Assembly (NCBI GenBank): GCA_964583615.1
Contig: CAZOWM010000031.1
Coordinates: forward strand, 1-40,942
Reading direction: 5' to 3'
From: CAZOWM01 sp964583615
GTDB taxonomy: Bacteria; Spirochaetota; B62-G9; DRHN01
DNA length: 40,942 nucleotides
The notes beneath the pieces are model-generated. The model was not told the origin of the DNA, did not search any database, and worked only from the letters and a program-made list of their open reading frames with translations. Position 1 is the stretch's first letter. The number at the start of each line of letters is the position of its first letter. Of this stretch, positions 24,708-33,372 are shown in pieces. The translations under genes were made by a program, and so were the position numbers.

Positions 24708-26513
24708 ATGGGTTTGCGGAAAGTGTCAACACTGAGAAATTTTTCCATCATCGCGCACATCGATCACGGAAAGTCGACGCTCGCTGACCGATTTCTCGAA
24801 GTCTCCGGACTCCTCACGCCCGGTTCGGGCAAAGAGCAATTTCTCGACAGCATGGACATAGAGCGGGAACGGGGAATCACGATCAAATCACACCCTGTTA
24901 CGATTCAGTACAGGTACTCAGACGGGAAGCTCTACACGCTGAATCTCCTCGACACGCCGGGCCATGTGGACTTCACATACGAAGTCTCGCGGTCTCTCGC
25001 CGCCTGCGAAGGAGTGATCCTGCTCGTCGACGCCACGCAGGGGATCGAAGCGCAGACACTCTCAAACTTTTACATGGCAATGGAACACGACCTGGAGATC
25101 ATTCCTGTCATCAACAAGATCGATCTTCCCGCAGCGGACGTGCACAACACCGCGAAGCAGATCGTGCAGGACCTCGGTTTTCACGAGGAAGAGATACTGT
25201 GCGCGAGCGCAAAGGAAGGAAGAGGGATTACAGAAATACTTGATGCAGTCATCGAACGCATCCCTTCCCCGTCCATCGACGAAGAAGGCCCGCTCAGGGC
25301 GCTGATATTCGACTCTCACTTCGACACATACAGAGGTGTCGTCATCAGTTGTCGGCTGTTTTCCGGGACGGTCGATCCAGAAACGAGAATACGGCTCATG
25401 TCGACGGGGCTGGAGTACACCGTGGAAGAGGTCGGCGTGTTCAAACCGGATCTGACCAGGGCGGAGAGGCTCGTGGCAGGGGAGGTGGGATACGTTATTG
25501 CCGGTATAAAGGAAATTTCCAAGACGCGCGTGGGTGATACAATAACAACCGTTGAAAATGGGGCGGAAGCACCGCTTCCCGGGTACAAGGAAGTCAAGCC
25601 AATGGTGTATTCGAGCATTTATCCGGTGTCCACTGACGATTATGAGGAACTCAAGGGAGCGCTCGACAAACTGAAGCTCAACGATGCGTCCTTTCTCTAT
25701 GAACCTGAATCGTCAAAAGCGCTCGGATTCGGTTTTCGCTGCGGTTTTCTCGGGCTCCTTCATCTGGAGGTGGTACAGGAGAGGCTCGAGAGGGAGTACG
25801 ATCTCTCGCTGGTCGTAACCGCTCCAAGCGTCGAATACAGGGTCCATTTTGCAGACGGAGATTCAAAGGTCGTCGACAACCCTGTGCATTTTCCCGATGC
25901 GCACCGGTTCGATTTCGCTGAGGAGCCCTATGTGCGGGCAACCATTATCACGCCCGAGGAATACGTGGGCAACATCATGAAGGTGGCGATCGAACGCTCC
26001 GGTGTACAAAAATCAATGAGCTATATCGGTGAAAAGCGGATGGAGGTATGCTATGAGATCCCGCTTGCGGAAATTATCTACGATTTTCATGACAAGCTCA
26101 AGTCTGTGAGCAGAGGGTACGCGTCACTCGATTATGAGTATCTCGACTACCGGCCTTCCGATCTCGTCCGGCTCGACATCCTCGTGTCCGGGAAACAGGT
26201 CGACGCTCTTTCTCAGATCGTGCGCAGAGAAAAGTCCTCTGAAAGGGGGCGTGAGATCATTCGATCGTTAAAAGACGAGATCCCCAGGCATCTTTTCAAA
26301 ATTCCGCTTCAGGCTGCCATCGGTGGACAGATTATTGCACGGGAGACGATCGGTGCCACGGGGAAAAACGTGACGGCAAAATGCTACGGCGGAGATATCA
26401 CGAGAAAAAGAAAACTCCTCGAAAAGCAGAAAGAAGGGAAAAAAAGGATGAAAAAGGTGGGGAACGTTGAAATCCCGCAGTCGGCGTTTATGTCCGTGCT
26501 GAAGAGCAGATAG
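24708..26513 (+). CDS. lepA: Elongation factor 4 (LepA)
   Basis: Membrane-associated or cytosolic translational GTPase that acts on stalled ribosomes and affects 30S assembly. The 601-residue product has the G-domain motifs AHIDHGKSTLADRF (P-loop), RERGITI, DTPGHVDFTYEVSRSLAA (G3), and NKIDLP (G4), and the LepA-specific C-terminal domain with RKRKLLEKQKEGKKRMKKVG and QSAFMSVL. Length is canonical. ATG 24708 sits directly on the AGGGGGA ribosome-binding site (24701-24707), leaving almost no spacer; a TTG at 24714 has seven bases and would begin just before RKVSTLRNFS, so it may be the true start. No promoter fits between the terminator and the gene. Confidence 0.95.
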   Translation: MGLRKVSTLRNFSIIAHIDHGKSTLADRFLEVSGLLTPGSGKEQFLDSMDIERERGITIKSHPVTIQYRYSDGKLYTLNLLDTPGHVDFTYEVSRSLAACEGVILLVDATQGIEAQTLSNFYMAMEHDLEIIPVINKIDLPAADVHNTAKQIVQDLGFHEEEILCASAKEGRGITEILDAVIERIPSPSIDEEGPLRALIFDSHFDTYRGVVISCRLFSGTVDPETRIRLMSTGLEYTVEEVGVFKPDLTRAERLVAGEVGYVIAGIKEISKTRVGDTITTVENGAEAPLPGYKEVKPMVYSSIYPVSTDDYEELKGALDKLKLNDASFLYEPESSKALGFGFRCGFLGLLHLEVVQERLEREYDLSLVVTAPSVEYRVHFADGDSKVVDNPVHFPDAHRFDFAEEPYVRATIITPEEYVGNIMKVAIERSGVQKSMSYIGEKRMEVCYEIPLAEIIYDFHDKLKSVSRGYASLDYEYLDYRPSDLVRLDILVSGKQVDALSQIVRREKSSERGREIIRSLKDEIPRHLFKIPLQAAIGGQIIARETIGATGKNVTAKCYGGDITRKRKLLEKQKEGKKRMKKVGNVEIPQSAFMSVLKSR

Positions 26514-26577
26514 TGCTTGATGACGAAAGAAAATAATATTACTTTGTTAGAAAAATTTATCGTCTGGAGGTAGCTTC

Positions 26578-27573
26578 ATGTCAGTGAAAATCGGTATTAA
26601 CGGGTTTGGAAGAATAGGAAGAAACGTGTTCCGAATCGCAGAAAAGAAAGCCGATGTCGAGATTGTCGCGATAAACGATATGTTTCCCCCGGATCAGCTT
26701 GCAATTTTACTCAAGTACGATTCCATATACAGGGGGTTCGATGGAAGCATCGAAGTGACTGGTGACGGCTTTCGAGTAAACGGCAAGGACATAAAGGTCC
26801 TCAAGGAGAGAGACCCGTCAAAACTTCCGTGGAAAGCTCTTGGAGTGGACCTCGTCATCGAGTCGACAGGTGTTTTCAGAAAGAAACAGGAGGTCGCAAT
26901 GCATCTCAATGCAGGGGCAAAGAAAGTTATTCTGACAGTTCCTGCAAAAGACGAGATAGACAGAACAATCGTGCTGGGCGTCAACGATGAAATGCTCAAG
27001 CCCGGAGACCAGATCGTATCCAATGCGTCGTGTACGACCAACTGCCTCGCTCCTGTTGCAAAAGTGCTGAATGACAATTTTACGATCAGCAGAGGCCTGA
27101 TGACAACGATACATGCGTATACCAATGACCAGAGACTGCTCGATCTCCCGCACTCAGATTTCAGAAGGGCGCGTTCTGCAGCCATAAACCTGATCCCCAC
27201 GACAACAGGCGCTGCAAAGGCCATCGGTAAGGTGATTCCGGAGCTCAACGGAAAGCTCGATGGAATGGCAATGCGCGTTCCGATGCCGATCGGATCGATT
27301 GTCGACCTCGTTGTTGAAATCCAGAAGGACGTCACAAAGGATGAGGTAAACGAAGCGATGAAAAAGGCGGCGGAAGGCTCGATGAAGGGGTATTTGGAAT
27401 ACTGCGAAGACCCCATTGTCTCTTCAGACGTGATCCAGAATCCGGCGTCCTCTGTTTTCGACTCACTCGCGACTATGGTGATCGAAAAGCGTATGGTGAA
27501 AGTTGTTTCCTGGTACGATAATGAATGGGGGTATTCCAACAGAGTGGTCGATCTCGTCGGGAGACTTTTCTAA
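26578..27573 (+). CDS. gap: Glyceraldehyde-3-phosphate dehydrogenase
   Basis: Oxidises glyceraldehyde 3-phosphate to 1,3-bisphosphoglycerate with NAD+ in glycolysis. The 331-residue protein starts with the Rossmann motif KIGINGFGRIGRNVFR and shows the catalytic segment SNASCTTNCLAP with Cys152, then TTIHAYTNDQRLLDLPH, RRARSAAINLIPTTTGAAKA and the C-terminal SWYDNEWGYSNRVVDL. GGAGG is seven bases before the start ATG. Asp33-equivalent region reads AINDMF, consistent with NAD use, as in ordinary bacterial GapA. It leads a gap-pgk-tpiA-secG run with short spacers (17 and 42 bases, then 11), very likely one operon. Confidence 0.97.
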   Translation: MSVKIGINGFGRIGRNVFRIAEKKADVEIVAINDMFPPDQLAILLKYDSIYRGFDGSIEVTGDGFRVNGKDIKVLKERDPSKLPWKALGVDLVIESTGVFRKKQEVAMHLNAGAKKVILTVPAKDEIDRTIVLGVNDEMLKPGDQIVSNASCTTNCLAPVAKVLNDNFTISRGLMTTIHAYTNDQRLLDLPHSDFRRARSAAINLIPTTTGAAKAIGKVIPELNGKLDGMAMRVPMPIGSIVDLVVEIQKDVTKDEVNEAMKKAAEGSMKGYLEYCEDPIVSSDVIQNPASSVFDSLATMVIEKRMVKVVSWYDNEWGYSNRVVDLVGRLF

Positions 27574-27590
27574 GACAGGAGAACATTTCC

Positions 27591-28778
27591 ATGATCAAGA
27601 AAAAAAGTATAAGGGATGTCGATCTCAAGGAAAAGACGGTGATCATGCGGGTAGATTTCAACGTGCCGCTTGACAAAGAGGGAAATATTATTGATGACAC
27701 CCGTATACGTGCAGCGCTCCCAAGCATACAGTACGTGCTCGAACAGAATACGAAGCTCATCCTCATGAGCCATCTTGGGAGGCCGAAGGGGCAGGTCAAG
27801 GAAGAGCTCAGGCTCACGCCTGTGAGCGCACGGCTTTCAGAGCTTCTTGGCAAAGAGGTGATACAGTCCAAAGACTCCATCGGGGAAGAAACGAAAAAGA
27901 TCGTCTCCGGAATGCAGACCGGAGATGTGATGTTGCTCGAAAATCTCCGTTTCCACAAAGAAGAGGAAGAAAACGATCCTGAGTTTGCAAAAGCGCTTGC
28001 GGATTACGCGGACATTTATGTGAACGACGCTTTCGGAACAGCGCACCGCGCGCATGCGTCCACCGAGGGGATCGCCCACTATCTGCCCGCAGTGGGTGGA
28101 TTTTTAATCGAAAAGGAAATTGAGTTTCTCGGAAAGCTTGTTTTTCAGCCGGAGCACCCGTATGTCGCGATCATCGGCGGCGCAAAGGTTTCGTCCAAGA
28201 TCGGGGTGCTGGAGAAACTCATAGAAAAGGTAGATGTGATGATCATCGGCGGAGGTATGTGCTACACATTCCTCAAAGCGAAGGGGTTTGAGGTCGGCAA
28301 TTCTCTTGTGGAGACCGAAAAGGTAAACCTGGCGTTCGAATTGATAAAAAAAGCCGATGAGAGGGGCATTCAGTTCATACTCCCGCTCGATCACATTGTG
28401 GCGGACAAAGTGGACGAATCAGCGAGGATAAGAACGGTTGATACCAACGCTATACCATCCGACATGATCGGTCTCGATATCGGCCCCAAGACGATTCGTG
28501 TGCTGAAAAAGGAAGTCAAGAAGGGAAAGACCATTCTCTGGAACGGTCCGATGGGCGTTTTCGAGATAGAAAAGTTTGCAAAAGGAACCAATCAGCTTGC
28601 GAAAATGCTCGCCAGCTGCAGCGGTATGACCGTTGTGGGAGGGGGAGACTCCGTTGCAGCGGTGAACAAGATCGGAGTGGCTGACAAAATAGATCATGTT
28701 TCAACCGGTGGTGGCGCATCACTGGAATTCCTGGAAGGGAAAGAGCTTCCGGGAATCGAGGCACTGCAGGATGCATAG
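27591..28778 (+). CDS. pgk: Phosphoglycerate kinase
   Basis: Transfers phosphate from 1,3-bisphosphoglycerate to ADP. The 395-residue product has the N-domain substrate motif VIMRVDFNVPLD, the SHLGRPKG arginine-containing loop, LLENLRFHKEEEENDPEFAK, VNDAFGTAHRAHAST, and in the C-domain GGAKVSSKIGVLEKL, and the nucleotide segment LWNGPMGVFE and GGGDSVAAV. Length is canonical. ATG 27591 is preceded by AGGAGA at a good distance and matches the family N-terminus; an open stretch upstream belongs to the end of gap. It follows gap by 17 bases and precedes tpiA by 42 bases. Confidence 0.97.
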   Translation: MIKKKSIRDVDLKEKTVIMRVDFNVPLDKEGNIIDDTRIRAALPSIQYVLEQNTKLILMSHLGRPKGQVKEELRLTPVSARLSELLGKEVIQSKDSIGEETKKIVSGMQTGDVMLLENLRFHKEEEENDPEFAKALADYADIYVNDAFGTAHRAHASTEGIAHYLPAVGGFLIEKEIEFLGKLVFQPEHPYVAIIGGAKVSSKIGVLEKLIEKVDVMIIGGGMCYTFLKAKGFEVGNSLVETEKVNLAFELIKKADERGIQFILPLDHIVADKVDESARIRTVDTNAIPSDMIGLDIGPKTIRVLKKEVKKGKTILWNGPMGVFEIEKFAKGTNQLAKMLASCSGMTVVGGGDSVAAVNKIGVADKIDHVSTGGGASLEFLEGKELPGIEALQDA

Positions 28779-28820
28779 ATCGACTTTTTTTCGGACCTAT
28801 AAAGCAATGAGAGGGAATAT

Positions 28821-29576
28821 ATGAGAAGGCCGTTTATTGGCGGGAACTGGAAGATGTTTCTCGATGCTGCCGAAGGCAAAAGGCTCGCAGAGGAGCTTGT
28901 TGACGTCACAAAAGATGTGAAAGACAGGGACATCATGATCTGTCCCGCCTTCCCCCTGCTACAGGTAGTCTCACGTACCGTCAAGGGGAGCGGCTTGTTT
29001 GTTGGCTCGCAGAACATGTATTATGAAAATGAAGGTGCGTTCACTGGAGAGGTCTCAGCGCGCATGCTGCAGTCTGTTGGCTGTTCCCACGTAATCATCG
29101 GCCACAGTGAGAGACGCCACATATTCCATGAAAAAAACGATCTCATCCAAAAAAAAGTCGCAGCCGCCCTGCAGGCCGGATTGAAACCGGTTCTCTGTGT
29201 CGGCGAGCTGCTCGACGAACGGGAAGCCGGGAAGACCGAAACAGTCGTGAGAGAGCAGGTCGACGAAGGGCTGAAAGGTGTCGCGGCAAAAGAATTGGAG
29301 AACATTGTGATTGCGTATGAACCTGTGTGGGCTATCGGAACAGGAAAAACCGCCACTCCTGAAGACGCGGACGGTGTTCACTCCTTTATACGAACCCTTG
29401 TTGTAGACCTGTACGGTGCCCATGTTTCAGAGGCGCTGAGAATTATTTACGGCGGTTCGGTAAAACCGGACAATGTTGACGGTTTAATGACCATGGAAAA
29501 CATAGATGGCGCGCTCGTCGGTGGGGCTTCACTCAATTCAGAGTCGTTTACAAGAATCATCAAATATCAGACCTAA
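28821..29576 (+). CDS. tpiA: Triose-phosphate isomerase
   Basis: Interconverts dihydroxyacetone phosphate and glyceraldehyde 3-phosphate. The 251-residue TIM-barrel protein shows FIGGNWKMF with catalytic Asn/Lys near residues 8-13, GHSERRH with the electrophilic His, VIAYEPVWAIGTGKTATPE with the catalytic Glu and the flexible loop 6, and the phosphate-binding IIYGGSVKPDN and GALVGGASL. Length is canonical. GAGAGGG precedes ATG. It completes the lower-glycolysis set gap-pgk-tpiA and is followed by secG after 11 bases. Confidence 0.97.
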   Translation: MRRPFIGGNWKMFLDAAEGKRLAEELVDVTKDVKDRDIMICPAFPLLQVVSRTVKGSGLFVGSQNMYYENEGAFTGEVSARMLQSVGCSHVIIGHSERRHIFHEKNDLIQKKVAAALQAGLKPVLCVGELLDEREAGKTETVVREQVDEGLKGVAAKELENIVIAYEPVWAIGTGKTATPEDADGVHSFIRTLVVDLYGAHVSEALRIIYGGSVKPDNVDGLMTMENIDGALVGGASLNSESFTRIIKYQT

Positions 29577-29587
29577 GGTGGTATACA

Positions 29588-29935
29588 ATGATCATAGCGC
29601 TCACGGTTCTGTTCTTTATCGTCAGCATCGTGTTGATGGTAATCGTGCTGATACAGCCGGGAAGCAGCGGGGGTATGGGGATATTCGGCGGGGGGAGCCA
29701 GTCGGCGTTCGGAACGAAAACGGGAAATATATTAACGAGGTTTACAACGATTCTTGCTGCTCTTTTCCTTATCGTGAGCTTTGTACTCGGGTATCTCAAC
29801 TCGAGACAGGGGAGAGTGGAAACCAGGGAACTTCTCGAATTGAAGGAAACCGTCGAAGAGCTTCCTGAAGCAGGCGAGATAGATCGTGGAACAGGCGAGG
29901 ATATCGGAGTGGACATTTCCGACATCAATGAATAG
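29588..29935 (+). CDS. secG: Preprotein translocase subunit SecG
   Basis: Small component of the SecYEG translocon in the inner membrane. The 115-residue product has two membrane helices (about residues 2-22 and 54-74) separated by the glycine-rich cytoplasmic loop, with the family motif VLIQPGSSGGMGIFGGG and SQSAFGTKTGNILTRFT. The charged tail after residue 78 (acidic, rich in Glu) is longer than in the shortest SecGs but not unusual. AAGGTGG stands six bases before ATG. Placement behind tpiA is a common arrangement in diverse bacteria, so the gene likely rides on the glycolytic transcript. Confidence 0.93.
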   Translation: MIIALTVLFFIVSIVLMVIVLIQPGSSGGMGIFGGGSQSAFGTKTGNILTRFTTILAALFLIVSFVLGYLNSRQGRVETRELLELKETVEELPEAGEIDRGTGEDIGVDISDINE

Positions 29936-29991
29936 CGCCTCCTCTTGGAGCCGGTGCAGCTGTTCGCATCATTTCTCACAATGATACTTTC

Positions 29992-31053
29992 ATGAAGATA
30001 CTGCATACCGCAGACCTGCATTTAACCGGGGTGCATGACAACAGATGGCATACGCTCGCCGAACTCCTCCGGATCGGGAAAGCACAATCCGTTGATCTGT
30101 TCGTAATCTGCGGAGATCTTTTCGACCGGAGCATTGACTCCGAACGCCTCAGGCCGCAGATTCGGGAGCTTTTCTCCGGTAACGGGTTCAGGATCCTGAT
30201 CCTTCCGGGCAATCACGATCAGAATGCGTATAGAGAAGGGTTGTTTTTCGGCGATGATGTCTCCATTGTCAATGACTGGAAAACTCCATTTGAAATCGGT
30301 GATGTGAGTGTATGGGGTATTCCGTTCGAAAAACTGAGCGGAACGGAGACGATCGAAAGAATACGCGCAATTGCGTCCTCTCTCACCGGCTCGCGCACCA
30401 ACATCCTGCTTTTACACGGGGAGCTGCTTGATTCCTTTTTTCAGCGCACAGATTTTGGTGATGAAGGGCAGGAGCGCTACATGCCTGTCCGGCTCTCCTA
30501 TTTCGAGAATACCGGTTTTGATTATGTGCTTGCAGGCCACTTTCACCGAAGCTTCGATATTCGATCACTGCATGACGGAGGCTTTTTCGTCTATCCCGGG
30601 TCTCCGGTTTCCATTACGAAACGGGAAACGGGGAGAAGGAGGATAAACCTGTTCAGCACGGGTGGTGAACCGTGCGAGTTTCTTCTTGATTCTTTCCACT
30701 ACGAATCGGTGCGCTTCGATTTCGATCCCTTCAGCAGTTCGGATCCCTTTGAAGCTCTGAAACAACGGCTGGACGAGATTCATCCGTCGGCAAAGATTCT
30801 GCTTGAAGTGGGCGGGTACATAGACAGCAGCAGGATTGCGATGAGTGAAAAGGAAGTGATCGACCGGATTGCGGATATTGTGGGTCCCAGAGCGGATAAG
30901 AGTACTTACGTTCTCAAAGACACATGGACGACAATCGAAGACGAGCTCTTTAAAAAAGTGCGCGAAAAGATCGATCATAAAAACTTCGGGGAGGAGCACA
31001 AAGAACGGATGCTGAAATTCGCCCTCCGGGCGATGATGGAGGCGGAGCTGTGA
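29992..31053 (+). CDS. SbcD/Mre11-like DNA repair nuclease subunit (YhaO type)
   Basis: A 353-residue calcineurin-type metallophosphoesterase. The metal ligands are in the expected order: KILHTADLHL (Asp, His), CGDLFDR (Asp), LPGNHDQN (Asn, His), LLHGELLD (His) and LAGHFHRS (His-x-His). The C-terminal part (after about residue 240) is a capping domain without clear homology. Such proteins act as 3'-5' exonuclease/endonuclease subunits with an SbcC/Rad50-like ATPase, for hairpin and double-strand-end processing. That partner is the next gene, whose GTG start overlaps this gene's TGA (four bases). Length is closer to YhaO than to longer SbcD. No strong Shine-Dalgarno before ATG 29992. Confidence 0.85.
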   Translation: MKILHTADLHLTGVHDNRWHTLAELLRIGKAQSVDLFVICGDLFDRSIDSERLRPQIRELFSGNGFRILILPGNHDQNAYREGLFFGDDVSIVNDWKTPFEIGDVSVWGIPFEKLSGTETIERIRAIASSLTGSRTNILLLHGELLDSFFQRTDFGDEGQERYMPVRLSYFENTGFDYVLAGHFHRSFDIRSLHDGGFFVYPGSPVSITKRETGRRRINLFSTGGEPCEFLLDSFHYESVRFDFDPFSSSDPFEALKQRLDEIHPSAKILLEVGGYIDSSRIAMSEKEVIDRIADIVGPRADKSTYVLKDTWTTIEDELFKKVREKIDHKNFGEEHKERMLKFALRAMMEAEL

Positions 31054-33365
31054 GAGTGAAGGAGCTCTGGATCAGCAGGTACGGGCCGATATCCTACTCG
31101 AAACCGGTGCAGTTTAATAATTTCACCCTCTTCTACGGGAAAAACGAAGACGGGAAAACTCTCACCATTGACGCTCTCATTAAATTTCTTCTCGGAAAGA
31201 AGGGGCGAGTATTCCAAACGATTGACAGAGTGCAGGAGATGCCCGAGGGCTACCTTGTGCTGGAGGAAGAAGACGGGTCGGAGATAAAGCTTGATAAAAA
31301 TACCATCTCCGCCCTGTCTGCGAGACTCTCGCCGAAGGAATGGAAAAATGTATTCATCATACGAAACAGTGATCTCGGAATTCCCTCAGAAGGCGAGTTT
31401 TACACCTCGGTGGCCGACCGCCTGACAGGCCTTCATATGGAAAAAATCGAAAATGTGAAAAACACGATTCTCGAAATGGCGTTCCTCACGCCCGGGGGCA
31501 AGTTCAGGGACAAAGAGGGAGAAAAAATAAAGACAAGGGTGGAAAACGCCCGGCAGTGCAGAGAAACAATACAATCGCTCCTCTCTGAACTGCGCCGGGA
31601 TAACTACGACGGTATGCTCGAGGCGGGTGTCGACCTCAGGGAAAAAATCGAAGCCCAGAACCGTGGGATCGAGCGTCTTGAAAATGCCCGAAGAAGGGAG
31701 ATGTTTGAGAAAGGGGCGTTCGCATTACAGTCGCTCGAAACGTCTGAGAAGGAGCTTTCTTCACTCGAGCAATTCAGAGAGGAAGAGCAGCGGTTGTGGG
31801 AAGATGCGGAAAAGAACATCGCAGAATACACACGGCAGATTGAACTATTGAACACCGCCCTGCGGGAAAACGAGGAGGCACTCAAGGACATTCGTCGCCG
31901 AGTTGTAGAGGGGGAAGACTTTATCGAAGGAATGACCGCACAGAAAAATACACTTGACGAGGAAATCAGGCCGCGCCTGAGAAGCTGCAGGGAGAAGATT
32001 GCTGCAGTTGCGGGGGAGCGGGCAAAGAACACGTTTTATTCCTTCGTGCTTGGTGTGTCCGCTGCTCTTGCGGGAGCGTCTTTCGCGGGACTTTTTTTCA
32101 GACCAGAGCTTTTGTACCTGTATCCGCTCGGGGTGTTCGGAGCTCTTTTTCTGCTTATGGTATTTTTCAAGCTCAGGCTGCTTTCAAAAAAGGCGTGGCT
32201 CCGCCGTTCTATCTCTGTCATGAGTGCCGAGCTTTCTAAGTACGGGATGAGCGGAGGAACCTTCGAGGCGATCCAGAAAACCCTCCAAATTTTTACCGAA
32301 GAGTTCAAAAGAAGGGCAAAAGCACTGGAATCGGACAGGGTCGAACAGGGAGTTGCAGAACATGAAATAGTGCGCATACGAAACGAACGTATCCCTGAAC
32401 TGGAAGAAAAAATTAAAGGCGCGGAGCAAACGATTGAAGCCGTAAGAACGAAGGCGGGAGTTTCATCCTGCGAAGAATATGCGGAAAAGATAAATAAGAA
32501 ACGGAAACGTGCAAAATCCGTTCACGAGCATGAAAGCGTGCTGCTCAGCTTGTTCGGAGACGGGAACGCGGGTACGGACGCTCTTCGTGATTTCTGGCGG
32601 GAGAGGGTGGAGGAGCTCTCAGGTTTCAAAAATACCTCGAAGGATACCGTGTATGAGGAAAACACACTCTCAGAACGAAAAGCCGAAAAAAAGCAATATG
32701 AAGATCAGCTCCGTGACCTTGAGGGGAAACTCGAGAGTTTCCGCGGGTCCCTGGGCGAGGTGGAAACCTCAGTAAATAGCGTTCTCCAGTTCGACGAGGA
32801 TTACCAGCACTGCAAGACATCGATGGACCTGAACGCTGCGGATGCGAGGCTCGAGCGCTTCATCCAGGAGCACGAAGAGCGAAAAGACGACGCCCTTACC
32901 CTCCTGGAAATCCTGGGAGAGGTGGAAAACGAAAAGAGAGAGACAGTGTCTCAACTGTTCGCAAAGGAGAGCTCGGTGTCACGGTACTTTTCCCACATAA
33001 CGGAAAAAAGGTACAGTGAGGTCCAGTTCAACTCCGAAACGCTTCACATCGACGTTGTCAGCAGCGACGGGCGCACGCTGAGCGCGGAAAAGCTCTCTGC
33101 AGGAACCTTTGATCAGCTCTACCTTGCAGTGCGGATTTCACTCGGGGAAAGCCTCCTCGGAAACGCGGGGGGATTCTTCATCATGGATGATCCGTTCATC
33201 AGATCCGATTCTGCAAGGCTGAAAGCGCAGATCAGCACCCTGAAAAAAATTGCAGCGCTCGGCTGGCAGATTCTCTACTTCAGCGCCAAGCGGGAAGTTG
33301 AGGAGTGTCTGAAAAAAGACATTGAAAAACAGGAAGTTTCGCTTGTTTTGCTCCCGGGAACATGA
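31050..33365 (+). CDS. YhaN/SbcC-like AAA ATPase with coiled coil and membrane hairpin
   Basis: A 771-residue Rad50/SbcC-class ATPase. Walker A is at the N-terminus (GKNEDGKT, residues 30-37), and the other half of the ATPase is at the C-terminus: a signature-like LSAGTFDQLYLAVRIS, Walker B FFIMDDPF, and a final ILYFSAKREV. Between them is a long charged coiled coil, interrupted around residues 328-378 by two hydrophobic segments (FVLGVSAALAGASFAGLFF and LYPLGVFGALFLLMVFF) that look like a membrane hairpin. This is the pattern of Bacillus YhaN, partner of the YhaO nuclease, rather than of soluble SbcC with its zinc hook. GTG 31050 overlaps the nuclease stop. The complex would be a nuclease-ATPase tethered to the inner membrane. 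Confidence 0.8.
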   Translation: MRVKELWISRYGPISYSKPVQFNNFTLFYGKNEDGKTLTIDALIKFLLGKKGRVFQTIDRVQEMPEGYLVLEEEDGSEIKLDKNTISALSARLSPKEWKNVFIIRNSDLGIPSEGEFYTSVADRLTGLHMEKIENVKNTILEMAFLTPGGKFRDKEGEKIKTRVENARQCRETIQSLLSELRRDNYDGMLEAGVDLREKIEAQNRGIERLENARRREMFEKGAFALQSLETSEKELSSLEQFREEEQRLWEDAEKNIAEYTRQIELLNTALRENEEALKDIRRRVVEGEDFIEGMTAQKNTLDEEIRPRLRSCREKIAAVAGERAKNTFYSFVLGVSAALAGASFAGLFFRPELLYLYPLGVFGALFLLMVFFKLRLLSKKAWLRRSISVMSAELSKYGMSGGTFEAIQKTLQIFTEEFKRRAKALESDRVEQGVAEHEIVRIRNERIPELEEKIKGAEQTIEAVRTKAGVSSCEEYAEKINKKRKRAKSVHEHESVLLSLFGDGNAGTDALRDFWRERVEELSGFKNTSKDTVYEENTLSERKAEKKQYEDQLRDLEGKLESFRGSLGEVETSVNSVLQFDEDYQHCKTSMDLNAADARLERFIQEHEERKDDALTLLEILGEVENEKRETVSQLFAKESSVSRYFSHITEKRYSEVQFNSETLHIDVVSSDGRTLSAEKLSAGTFDQLYLAVRISLGESLLGNAGGFFIMDDPFIRSDSARLKAQISTLKKIAALGWQILYFSAKREVEECLKKDIEKQEVSLVLLPGT

Positions 33366-33372
33366 ACCACAC

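Noticed and set aside
26694..27539. 281-codon open frame antisense to gap
   Set aside because: Mirror frame of a highly conserved gene; no start signal, no recognisable protein.
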